DNA of 64,000 bases from Dryocosmus kuriphilus (lineage: Eukaryota > Arthropoda > Insecta > Hymenoptera > Cynipidae): the NCBI GenBank assembly GCA_038277395.1, contig CM076190.1, forward strand, positions 233,460,618 to 233,524,617, read 5' to 3'. The notes below the pieces were generated by a model. It did not search any database and was not told the DNA's origin. It saw nothing but the letters and a program-made list of their open reading frames with translations. Positions 1 through 9,702 of this stretch are shown here, one piece after another. Within the stretch, counting starts at the first letter, position 1. Every line of letters begins with the position of its first letter. Both the position numbers and the translations under genes were made by a program.

Positions 1-852
1 CACCCCTTCTTCCAATCCACCTTTGTGGTAACTGCGTATCCAAATATGCTCGAACCTCCCTACCGTAATGAGCAGCTGCTCCGTCCTGCTGGAACCAAAT
101 ATTTTGAAAATTATCGCCTGTAATCTCCCTTATTCTTGGTACAATTTGGTTTATGAGAAGCTCTTCATATGCACGGGCATTGAGATTACCATCGATGAAG
201 AGAGGGCCTATCAATTTATAATTCAAGATACCGGCCCAAACATTAATCTGTTGTGCATATTGTGTGTGACTCTCCAACATCCAATCAGGATTTGTGTCGG
301 ACCAATATATCTACAATTTTGCCTGTTAACTTCACCTTTTAAAGTGAAAGTAGCTTCATCTGAAAATACTGTACTGTACAAGAAAAGAGGATCTCTATCA
401 ATTCTGTCCATCATAATTTCACAAAATTCAACCCGAATATCAGGATCGTCTTCATTGAGCTCTTGTACCAGATGAACTTTGTAAGGATGGAAATTAATGC
501 TTTTTAAAATATTTCGCACTGTCTCAGGAGCAACGTCACGCTCATCACTAGCTCGACGTAAACTAAGGTGTGGGGTTTTCAACAAATGCTTGGGAATGCC
601 CATCTGCATCTCCTCAGATCCTGCAGATTTTGGCCGACCAGTTCTCTGAGGGTTCTTGATAGATCCATGATTCATAAAGCGCCTTACATTTCTCTCAATT
701 GTTGATTTTGAGACAGAATTTAACCCTTCTCCATTACGAAAGGTGCGATTAAAAAGCAAACGAAATTGATCATAAGATCGAACTCGATCTCCCCAACCAC
801 GCATCATTAATACAGATACCCTCTCTCGTTCCGAAAGCTTAGCTTGCGCCAT
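1..852 (-). pseudogene. Mariner-like transposase, frameshifted and cut by the window start
   Basis: This is a DDE-type transposase of the Tc1/mariner superfamily, which would cut and paste its own element. Reading leftward from the ATG at 852, an N-terminal helical region (VLMMRGWGDRVRSYDQ) is followed by an HTH-like stretch, then VFSDEATF with the first catalytic Asp. The frame breaks near 305-306, just after NRQNCRY. In the next frame, homology resumes with a WAGI motif, then WFQQDGAAAHY carrying the second catalytic Asp, then RWIGRRG at the window edge. The third catalytic residue lies outside the window. A second member of the family is at 47225-48208. The frameshift makes this copy inactive. 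Family placement rests on motifs I recognise, not on a search. Confidence 0.85.
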
Positions 853-928
853 AATAATCTTTTAGCGAAAGATAGTAAGTATGTACTCGTAATACGTAAA
901 TTTAGTTTCGATTCGTAATATTCGTATG

Positions 929-997
929 GAAAAACGGTATAGGACTTATGGTATCGCCTTAGGTATTGACTTAGGTATCGAAAAACGGTATAGGACT
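929..997. repeat. Pair of direct 18-bp repeats upstream of the transposase
   Basis: The motif GAAAAACGGTATAGGACT occurs at 929-946 and again at 980-997, 51 bp apart, just 5' of the mariner-like coding region. It may be a subterminal transposase site, but this is inference. Confidence 0.5.
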
Positions 998-1269
998 GTA
1001 TAACTCTTTGGGGAGGAACAGAATTCTCACCAGAGCACCTGGAACTTTTAATAAAAAATTCCCTTATGATTTTACAATATTCAAAACGCTGTAACCGAGA
1101 TCAATACAGAGCTCACCAATGAATTTTTCGTTGAAATTAACTTCAGGAATTGCACTGAACTCTTGGAAAACTTTGTTAATTTCAAATAACCTCTAACTGA
1201 CCTTGAATGTTACAATTGACCTATGACTTGGGTACGTACCTGAATGTAGAATTTTCCGCTCTATCGATT

Positions 1270-1440
1270 GCAGATGTAAAAAAAGAGGGTTTCTATTTAA
1301 AAAAAGAAGAAGGTTGACCTTCAAAAAGCCATGAAGGTCAACTTCAAGGTCAAAATGAAGGTCACTATTGAATTCCTCGTTGAAATTTACTTCAGGAATG
1401 ACCTTCACTTTTTTGAAAAATATTTCACCTGAGGAAATAT
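1270..1440. repeat. AAGGTCA/TGACCTT-rich element fragment
   Basis: Short AAGGTCA and TGACCTT motifs recur here in both orientations, with no coding signal. The same style of sequence flanks the second mariner-like transposase (46900-47060, 48700-49160 and 49560-49760). I read it as a non-coding terminal part of that element family. Confidence 0.5.
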
Positions 1441-1465
1441 CCAACCGTCCCGGGACTTTCTAGAC

Positions 1466-1486
1466 TATATATATATATATATATAT
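1466..1486. repeat. (TA)n microsatellite
   Basis: About ten uninterrupted TA dinucleotides. Confidence 0.95.
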
Positions 1487-1499
1487 GGGGTTTTTGAAA

Positions 1500-3322
1500 A
1501 AAACAGTGCAATAGTTGACTTTCGACCAAAAACCATGATTTCTAAATCTAAGGTAAATCTTTAACAATACAGATTAATCTTGAACCAAAAAAGGTTGAAT
1601 TTTCAAACAAAAATAAAAGAATTTTCAACCAAATCGTTGAAGTTTCAACTGAAGGAATGAGTTGTCAAACAAAAATTTAATATTTAAATTTTTAACAAAA
1701 ATTTTTTAAAAATTCAATCAGAAGTGGAACAGCTAAATTTTTAACCGAAAGTGGTTGAATGTTAAACCAAAGGAAAAAATTAACTATCATTTTAGCAAAA
1801 GAAATACGACGCAAAATGCGACAACTGACTTTTCAAACAAATTGAATTTTTAGTAGAAAAACATTGGCTTTACAACGAAAAATGTAATAGTTGAATATTT
1901 AACAAAAAATAAAACTAAAACAAGAATAGAACAGCTGAATAGTTAAAAAGTCGTTTCTTTGTTGAAAATTCAACTGTTTGGTTGAAGATTAACATATATG
2001 TGATTGAAAATATATGTTCTTTTAATGAAAGTTCCTTTTTTTATTGAGAGTTCAACAATTTTTACCGGAAAATAATATTTTTTGGGTTCGAGAGACATCT
2101 GTTCTGATTTTTTTAAGAATTCACTTTTCCGGGTGAGAAGTAATCTTATCATTTGAGATTAAAATTTACTCTTTTCTTAGAAACTCAGGAACTTAGGTAA
2201 AACTTCACTATTGTTTAAAATTTTTTCCATTTAATCCTGCTCCTTGTAAGTTCAACGATTATTTTGGAAATTCCTTTGTTTTGATTTGATAATTCAACAG
2301 CTTTTGCTTAGAAATTCATTTTCATTTGTTCAGAAAGCAACTATAACAGTTTTGTTTGAGAACTAATCTCTCATGGTTGAAATTTCAATATTTTTGTTAA
2401 AAAATTCATCTTATTTTGAAAAATCATGTTTTTCTGTTGACAGTTCAACTTTTTCACTGAAAATAATTTTCTTGGTAAAATTCATCTCTCTTGCGCGCAA
2501 ATTTGACTATTTTCATAACAACTGGTATCTTAGTTGTGAAATTGAACTATTCCGTTGAAAAGTGACTTTTTAAAAATTGAATTATTTTTGCTTGAAAACT
2601 CAATTAATTTGTTGAAAATGCAATATATCAGCCAGTACCGAACCCAGTAAGGAAACATGTTTGAAAATAAAAAATGGCTGTTCTTATAAACAAACGTTTG
2701 GAACGAAAAGAAAAAGATTACATTAGTAACAATTACATATCTTTGAGATATTACAGTTAAATTTTCAAAACAAGAATTAATTTTCAAACAAAATTAGTTA
2801 AAGCGGAGTGAAAAGAGAAAAATAGAAAGATGAATTTTCAAAAGGATAGTTGAATTTTTAACTGAAAGGAAAAGGATTCTTAACCAAAAGCGTAACTATT
2901 TAATCTTCAACCAAACATTTCGGGTTTTATTAAGACAAAGGATAAATTGTCATCAAAAAATTGTTCAATTGTTATCAATCAAAGGAAAGGAATTTTTTTT
3001 AAAAATTGAATTTTAGACAAGAAAGATTATCTTTGAGCCAAAGATACTTGTATTTACAACCAAAAAACATCATTTTTCAACAAAGATTAATTCTTAACAA
3101 AATCCATGTATTTAAAAAGAAATACTTAAAATTCCATAACAAAAAGTGAACTCTCAAGTAAGAGTGAAACAGTTAATTTTTTAATAAAAAAAAATTAATG
3201 TTGAAACAACAGAGGTTAAGCTTTTAGCCAACAAATATTATTTTCCCACATGAGATAAATTCATAAAAAAATCCATGACTTTCTAAATAAATAGTTAAAA
3301 TTCCAACCAAAAAAAGTATTTT
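1500..3322. repeat. AT-rich degenerate repeat built on TTGAA/TTCAACCAAA motifs
   Basis: There is no gene here. The stretch is filled with loosely spaced variants of TTCAACCAAA and its complement, such as GTTGAATTTTCAAC. The same texture appears at 9122-9700, 18961-20390, 21015-22000, 44816-45130 and 46500-46790. The sub-block 2580-2780 is clearly related to 18985-19180. The end of this stretch (about 2900-3322) resembles the end of the tandem unit that follows, so it is probably a partial earlier unit. Confidence 0.7.
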
Positions 3323-4788
3323 AAAGTACACGAAAAGACATCTGCAAAGCACTATATACAATATCTGTATTTTTGTTTTAAGAAAATTAATATTCCGACA
3401 AAAAATTGAACTTTACATAAACAAAAGTTTTCAACTAAATATGATTAATTCTCAAACAAAAATGTGAAACTTGACTTAAACAGAAAAAAAAATTCTTCCA
3501 ACCAAAGGTAAATGTTTTCAATCGGTTTTCATTAATTTCGTCATATTCTTGCCGCTCATTATCCCTATCAAAATTTTCAATCCTCGGTTTACGACTAATT
3601 TATTAATTAATTACTATTTATTTTATACTATAGTTTAATAATTTTTTAATTACCTATAGGTGACCTTCGTTGAGACGATGATGCTGAAAGAAAAAAATAG
3701 CGATTTTTTATTAACGAATTTTTTCATCGAAGCAAATTGTACTTTCGTATCTGTAAATTTAAGCTATTTGGGGTAACGTCGCCGAATTTTCGCTCCAGTT
3801 CAATATCTTTCAACCAAAATCATGAGTTCTTTTAGAGAAATATACAGGTTTCAATAATTTGAGTTTATGTTAAGGAATCTCGAATCTTCCTTTAACCAAT
3901 CTAGCTTCAAGAAATCCCATTTTTGCACTGGGTTTGCGAAAGACGTCTATTTTAAGATACATTAAGTGATGATTTTAGTTGAAGAATCTTGATTCCTGTT
4001 GAAAATTCCCAAACATAACCTCGAATGGTTTAAGCCGAAATACTCATATTTTTAATTTCGAGGCAGTTAAATTTTCATCAAGAAAGCGAATTTCTGATAA
4101 AAAATGGGCATATTTGTAAAAAAAAGAATTTTTACTGGAATATTTTAAGTTCTAGCTAAAGAAAGACCAATTTTTAATAAAGTAGTCGAATTTCGAAATA
4201 AAGGAATGAATTCTCATTCGAAAATTTATAACTGACTTAAACCAAAGATACTGTTTTTCAACCTACAATAGTCGAATTATCTATCTTGAAAAATTTTTTC
4301 CAAAAGACGAGTTCCGGCTCGAGAAAGATAAATTAAGAACAAAGGAAATACTTTTCAGCAAAACAGTTGAAATTTCAACCATAAATGAATTACGAACAAA
4401 ATACATGTATTTGCAAAACAGTACCTAAATTTTTAACTAAAAAGGGTGCATTCTTAACCAAGATTGGAACAGTTAATTGAATGAAAAAGAATTAATTTGC
4501 AAACAAAAATACTTGAATTTTTAATAAAAAGTAGGATTTTTCGAAAAAAAATATTACTTCTCAACAAAATCCTAAAGCTTCAAAACAAAAAAGTAGTTGA
4601 AATTCCACCCAAGAGATTATTTCTCAACCAAGAATGAAAAAGCTAAATTTTGAAGAAAAAAAATTAATTTGACCGATAATAGTTAAATTTTCGAACAGAA
4701 AAAATGATTTTTCAAGAAAATATTAATTCTTAACAATATCCATGACTTTCCAAAAAATAAGTCAAAATTCCAACCAAAAAAATGTCTT
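3323..4788. repeat. Tandem unit I of an about 1.46 kb AT-rich repeat
   Basis: An anchor beginning AAAGTACA falls at 3323, 4789 and 9640. After removing the Merlin insertion and its target duplication, the periods are 1466 and about 1454 bp. Other matched landmarks between units I and II include a block containing GTCATATT (3540 and 4995) and CATAACCTCGAATGG (4014 and 5477). No coding region is visible. Confidence 0.75.
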
Positions 4789-5732
4789 AAAGTACACGAA
4801 AAGACATTTCTAAAACACTATAATCCAGGTTTGTATTTGTGATATAACAACTATACTTTGTGCAAATTAGTGAATCTTTGATAAAAAGAACTCAAATAAA
4901 TATGGTGAAATATTAAACGAAAATGTAAAAATTGGCTTAAAATATAAAAAAAATTTCCCACCAAAGATAAATGTTTTTTTTTTTTTTGGGGATTCATGAG
5001 TTTGGTCATATTATTGCCCCTCATTAACGTTATCAAAGTTTTAAATCCTGAATTCATGAGCATTTTATTAATGAACTACCGTTTATTTTATATTGTATTT
5101 AAAATAATGTTTTCATTACCTCTAATCTCACTTGGCTGAGAAGATGATCCTGAAAGAAAAAATAGCGATTTTTTTAAATGAATTTTTTTTTCTGAACCCA
5201 ATTGTACTTTCGTACTTGTAAGCTTAAGCCATTTGAGGCTGCGTTTGGGAATCCTCGCTCCAAGTCAACATTTTTCTACCAAAATAATCAGTTCATTTAG
5301 AAAAACGTACAAGCTTCAATAATTTGAGGTTATGTCGAGGAATTCCGAATATCACTTTTGTTTATCTAACTTCAATGTAACATATTTTTGCATTAGATTT
5401 GCGAAAGGCGTCTTTTTTCAGTCATATTAGGTGATGATTTTGTTGAGAAATTTTGGTTTCTGTTTAAAGTTCCCAAACATAACCTCGAATGGCTTAAGCC
5501 AAACAGCTAATGCACATGAGTTAAACACTGAAGCGAAAAGTTAAGTTTTCAACATAAAAGTGAATTTTTGATAAAAAATGCTTATATTGTCAACAAAAAA
5601 ATGAATTTTTAATGGCATATTTTAAGTTCTAACTAAAAAAAGACCAATCTTTAATAAAATATTCGAATTTTCAACTAAAAGAGTGAATTCTCTGTCGAAA
5701 ATTTATAATTGACTTAAATCAAAAAGTATTTT

Positions 5733-6045
5733 GGGTGTACTTCCGAAAAGGACATATGTCCGATTTTCTTCGGGCTCCGTGTATTTATGTATTTTGACGC
5801 GCTGATTACGAATATGATAGTGAAAATTTGTGACTAGTCGATTTTCATGGTAAAAAACCATGAAAACCCCATAAAAATCATGGTTTTTTTTGCGTTTATC
5901 TCAGCTCATATGCAAAATAAAAAAAAATGTTTCAAATAAAAGTTGTAGATCTCATTAAAAGACACTTTTTTCATTGCATAAATTTTTTCGTGCGAGTGAT
6001 AGTTTTCGAGAAAATCAGCGATATATCGATTTTTCACGTTAAAAA
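5733..6045. repeat. Left terminal inverted repeat of the Merlin element
   Basis: It matches the complement of 8810-9121 over its length with scattered differences. Shared landmarks include CTTCGGGCTCCGTGTA, the block with TTTTGACGCGC, and GTGATAGTTTTCGAGAAAA near the inner end. Confidence 0.92.
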
Positions 6046-6235
6046 TTGTATAAAATACGTGAATTCATAACTCCATTAGTTTCGGCTTGGTGCCTGCTGG
6101 CGCTCTTCACCGCGAGAAGGTTGGAGTTCTTTGAAGAGCATATTTTTTTTATATTTTTGTAGTTTTTATTTATTTATTTTTTAACTTTTAAATATTTTTT
6201 ACGTTTTTTTTAAATTTTTTATTTATTTTCTGTTC

Positions 6236-6241
6236 TTTATT
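6236..6241 (-). promoter_or_regulatory. Poly(A) signal AATAAA of the Merlin transposase
   Basis: AATAAA lies on the minus strand about 18 bases past the stop codon, a normal position for a eukaryotic cleavage signal. Confidence 0.6.
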
Positions 6242-6258
6242 GTAAATAAACAATAGGT

Positions 6259-7194
6259 TTATTCGTCCTTTCCTGGACAGCAAATTTTAATGTCGCGAAT
6301 CAGTTGAAGAAAAGGATCAGTATTTAGTTTTTGGATGCGACGCCGCCACAAAAATTCAGAAAGGTGATCGGCTAAGTTATCTTTTTTGACTCCACCTCGA
6401 GACAAAAATCGACGCATCCAACGCCAGGAGGATTCAACATTTTGCGTGTGTGCCCCGGTATCGCTGTTTACAAATTCTTCGGAATGATTCACAGTTTTAT
6501 GCACATAACCATAGTTCTCTAAATCGATGTAGCCTTTCCAGCAATCAGTGTGGATTTCCCTGCCGGCAGCTACATGCTTTTGTATTAAAGCTATTAGGGT
6601 GTTTCTATTCCTTTTGTTATCAGGGCAAATTTCTAACCTATAATTAGATGCATGTCCCCGGTGAATCATTCTTAAGATCCAGGAACCTTCCACAACACGC
6701 CCTCTTTCGTACTTTCGACGACCTATTTTGCACTCATCTATTTCAATAATTTCGCCAATACCCCCAATCTGACCTTCCGCCTCAAATGTTTGGTCGAGAG
6801 CAACCATACACACTTCTCTACAGAAGGAAAACCGATCTGAGCCAGGTTCCGTAGATACTTGTTGATCATCAATGATACTGCACTCTCGAATGGTCTGATT
6901 AAAATTCAAGTTTATTGCAAAGCTGTATGTTATCAGCATACAAGCTGCGGCAGAAATGTGGCATCTTTCAAACCACGTGTCTTCTGCTACCGTAAAACTA
7001 TGATTGTACTTATCGTATTTGTGGCAAATAAATTTACCACACGTTAGGTACATTTCGGAGGCTTTTAGTGTTTTCTTGTGTTTCAAACAGTACCTTTCAC
7101 GTGGAATAAGTTCTACTTCACGTAACCACTCGAGGGTTTTTTCCCGACTTTGAAAAATTGTGCCCAATTTAAAAATATTATACTTTGTGTCCAT
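6259..7194 (-). CDS. Merlin transposase (ISXO2/IS1595-like DDE domain), 311 aa, intact
   Basis: The protein should catalyse excision and integration of its own element in the nucleus. A Cys/His-containing N-terminal region (YCLKHKKTL, then LTCGKFICH) resembles the zinc-ribbon domain of this family. The catalytic domain follows: first Asp in EIIEIDECKIGRRK (about residue 152), second Asp in HTDCWKGY (about 217), and the acidic third position in HTQNVESSWRWMRR (about 254). GAHTQNVES is characteristic of IS1595/IS1016-type transposases. The frame is open from ATG to stop with no break, and 311 aa suits the family. It lies inside matched terminal repeats with a target duplication, so it is an element gene and not a host gene. 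Recent activity is possible, but the two terminal repeats have diverged visibly. Confidence 0.92.
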   Translation of the reverse strand: MDTKYNIFKLGTIFQSREKTLEWLREVELIPRERYCLKHKKTLKASEMYLTCGKFICHKYDKYNHSFTVAEDTWFERCHISAAACMLITYSFAINLNFNQTIRECSIIDDQQVSTEPGSDRFSFCREVCMVALDQTFEAEGQIGGIGEIIEIDECKIGRRKYERGRVVEGSWILRMIHRGHASNYRLEICPDNKRNRNTLIALIQKHVAAGREIHTDCWKGYIDLENYGYVHKTVNHSEEFVNSDTGAHTQNVESSWRWMRRFLSRGGVKKDNLADHLSEFLWRRRIQKLNTDPFLQLIRDIKICCPGKDE

Positions 7195-7349
7195 ACTTTT
7201 TTTTTTTATTTAGACGCCAACGACGAGTAAACAACGATTGTAAATTATGTATCGTGAATAAATGCTACTACAGAGAGAGATTTCTAATACGATGAGACAA
7301 GAAAAGAATAACGTTATTAGGAGTAACGTTCGCTGCCGAGCTGTTTCTC

Positions 7350-7465
7350 GTAATAGGGGTAGCGCTACTCCCACTCAAAGTTTTTCATCTGAGTGGGGAT
7401 AGCGCTACTCCCACTCCAAGTTATTCCTCTGAGTGGGGGGGGTAGCGCTACTCATACTCCAATTT
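7350..7465. repeat. Three about 40-bp subterminal repeats with TAGCGCTA core
   Basis: The block GGGTAGCGCTACTCCCACTC recurs with small changes; its AGCGCT core falls near 7361, 7401 and 7444. TAGCGCTA is palindromic. The block lies just 5' of the transposase start (7194), so it could be promoter or transposase-binding sequence; that role is inferred. Confidence 0.75.
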
Positions 7466-7479
7466 TTTTCTCGGACCAC

Positions 7480-7977
7480 TTTTCTCTACCATTCCCTTTA
7501 CCATTTCCCTTTACCATTCCTTTTATCATTCCCTTTGCCAACCTCTTTACTATTTCCTTTACCATTCCCTTTGCCATTCCTTTTACCATTCCTTTTGCCA
7601 TTTCCCTTTACCATTTCATTTCACCATACCCTTTGTTATTCCCTTTACCATTCTTTCTACCATTCCCTTTGCCATTTCTCTTTGCCATTCCCTTAACCAT
7701 TTTCCTTTAACATTCCCCTTTACCATTCCCTTTACTATTCCTTTTGCCATTTCCTTTACCATTCCCTTTGCCATTCCCTTTGCCACTCCCCTTTGCCATT
7801 CCCTGTGCCATTCCCTTCGCCATTTCTCTTTGCCATTCCCTTAACCATTTTCCTTAAAAATTCCCCTTTACCATTCCCTTTACCATTCCTTTTACCTTTT
7901 CCCTTTACCCTTCCCTTTGCCACTTCCCTTAACCATTCCCTTTACCATTTCCCTTTGCAATTTCCTTTACCCTTTCC
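7480..7977. repeat. Pyrimidine-rich minisatellite (TTCCCTTTACCA family), left part
   Basis: An 11-13 bp motif, TTCCCTTTACCA with A/G and length variants, repeats about forty times. It leaves frames open as artificial Pro/Phe/Leu/Ile repeats, but nothing suggests real coding. The array resumes at 8654 after the nested element. Confidence 0.9.
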
Positions 7978-8653
7978 GGGTGAACTTCCGAAAAGAGTGG
8001 ACCTCCGATTTTCTTCGGGCTCCGCATACTTATGTATTTTGACGTGTGACTGGTCACGAAAATAATGTAAGGTCGTACCCCTACCCCTTTTCCAGCGCCG
8101 TGGTTGGAGGCACCTCTGTGACTGGTCGCAAAAATAATGTAAGGCTGTACCCATACCCCTTTTCCAGCGCCGTGTGGGGGGCGGGAAGGCGCCCCTGTGA
8201 CTGGTCACGAAAATAATGTAAGGTCGTACCCCTACCCCTTTTCCAGCGCCGTGGGGGGAGGCACCCCTGTGACTGGTCACAAAAATAATGTAAGGCCGTA
8301 CCCCTACCCCTTTTCCAGCGCCGTGTGGGGGGCGGGAAGGCACCCCTGCGACTGGTCACAAAAAAATGTAAGGCTGTACCCCACCCCTTTTCCAGCGCCG
8401 TGGGGGGCACCCCTGTGACTGGTCACAAAAATCGATTTACTACTGATTTTCTGGGAAACTGTCGTTCCTATAAAAAAATGCTTCAAACATAAAATGTGTA
8501 TTTCGATTGGGTCTACAACTTTTATTGTAAACATTTTCTGAAATTTTGAACCATTACGCGCGTCAAAATAAATAAGTATGCGGAGCCTGAAAAAAATCGG
8601 AGGTACACCCTTTTGAAAAAAATCGGAGGTCCACCCTTTTCGGAAGTTTATCC
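7978..8653. mobile_element. Nested miniature Merlin-like element (about 676 bp) inside the minisatellite
   Basis: Both ends carry diverged versions of the Merlin termini: GGGTGAACTTCCGAAAA on the left and GGATAAACTTCCGAAAA, complemented, on the right. Inside each are CTCCGATTTT and GGCTCCGCATACTTAT. The flanks CCCTTTCC (7970-7977) and CCATTTCC (8654-8661) match at 7 of 8 positions, but the flanking array is itself repetitive, so this duplication is weaker evidence than for the host element. There is no coding capacity. The interior is mostly the 72/79-bp array. Confidence 0.78.
8046..8414. repeat. Five-copy tandem array alternating 72- and 79-bp units
   Basis: Units start at 8046, 8118, 8197, 8269 and 8348 with a stub at 8415, giving lengths 72, 79, 72, 79 and 67. 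The longer units contain an extra GTGGGGGGCGGGAA-type stretch. Most units begin with GTGACTGGTCAC, a perfect 5+2+5 palindrome, or a variant of it. The alternation means the duplicated block was a dimer of about 151 bp. Confidence 0.92.
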
Positions 8654-8775
8654 CCATTTCCCTTTACCATTCCCTTTACCATATGCCTTTACCATTCCTT
8701 TTACCATTTCTCTTTACCATTTTCTTTAACCATTCCCTTTGCCATTTCCCTTTAATATTTCGTTTACCATTCCAT
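8654..8775. repeat. Pyrimidine-rich minisatellite, right part
   Basis: It continues the TTCCCTTTACCA array that was split by the nested element. Confidence 0.85.
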
Positions 8776-8809
8776 GCATTTAGAATGTGAAGAAGCATGG
8801 TTTATGGGT

Positions 8810-9121
8810 GTTTTTAATAATAAAAATCGATACATCGTTGATTTTCTCGAAAACTATCACTCGTACGAAAAAATGTTTTAAATAAAGAAAAATGTTTTTC
8901 GACGAGATCTACAACTTTTATTTGAAATATTTTTTGTATTTTGCATATTAGCTGAGATAAACGCAAAAAACCATGATTTTTATGGGTTTTTTCATGGCTT
9001 TTACCATGAAAATCGACTACTCGCCAATTTTCACCATCATATTCGTAATCAGCGCGTCAAAATACATAAGTACACGGAGCCCGAAGAAAATCGGACATAT
9101 GGCCTTTTCGGAAGTATATCC
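8810..9121. repeat. Right terminal inverted repeat of the Merlin element
   Basis: It is the complement of 5733-6045 with scattered substitutions, and is followed directly by the target duplication at 9122-9129. Confidence 0.92.
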
Positions 9122-9702
9122 AGTATTTTTTTCAACCAACAATAGTTGAATTATTAATCTTGAAAAAAACGTTCAAGAAGACAATTGAATTCCTGTTCAA
9201 GAAAGATAAATTGTCAAAGAAAGGATTACAGTTCAGCAAAAGAGTTGAAGTTTCAACCAAAGATGAGTTACCAACAAAATCCTTGTATTTGCAAATATTT
9301 CTTAATCGCGAATCGTAACAGTTAACTGCATGAAGAAAAATTAATTTAGGAACCAGAAATAGTTGAACTTTTAGTAAAAGAAACATAATTTTCCGAAGAA
9401 TATTAATTCTCAGCCAAACGCTAAAATTCCAAAAGAAAAAAATGGTTGAAATTCGACCCAAAAAATTATTTCTCAACCAAAGATACGACAAATAAATTTT
9501 CAATAAAAAAATATTAAATATGACCGAAAATATTTGAATTTTCAACCAGAAAACGTCGCTTTTCAAGAAAAGATTAATTCTTGCCAAAATCCATAACTGT
9601 CCAAAAAATAATTAAAAATCCCCACGAAAGAAATGCCTCAAAGTACAGGATAAGATATTTTCAAAACACTATAATCCAAATTTGTATTCTCGATTTAAAA
9701 AT

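Larger units (their letters stand above)
5733..9121 (-). mobile_element. Merlin-type DNA transposon, complete, 3389 bp
   Basis: The element has terminal inverted repeats of about 300 bp, and the outer ends read GGGTGTACTTCC (left) and GGATATACTTCC (right, complemented). It is flanked by a perfect 8-bp direct duplication AGTATTTT at 5725-5732 and 9122-9129. Merlin elements, which are related to bacterial IS1016/IS1595, make 8-9 bp duplications. The element encodes an intact transposase on the minus strand and carries a pyrimidine-rich minisatellite and a nested miniature relative on its right side. Confidence 0.93.
4789..9639. repeat. Tandem unit II, interrupted by the Merlin element
   Basis: The unit occupies 4789-5732 and 9122-9639. 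The uninterrupted equivalent in unit I (about 4231-4290) shows the empty insertion site. Joining 5732 to 9130 restores the match to unit I, which independently supports the Merlin boundaries. Confidence 0.75.

Noticed and set aside
7393..8065. Overlapping Pro/Phe/Leu/Ile-rich reading frames
   Set aside because: They are translations of the TTCCCTTTACCA minisatellite in three frames, with no start context or homology.
7942..8418. Arg/Gly/Pro-rich frames over the 72/79-bp array
   Set aside because: Tandem-array artefacts inside a miniature transposon.
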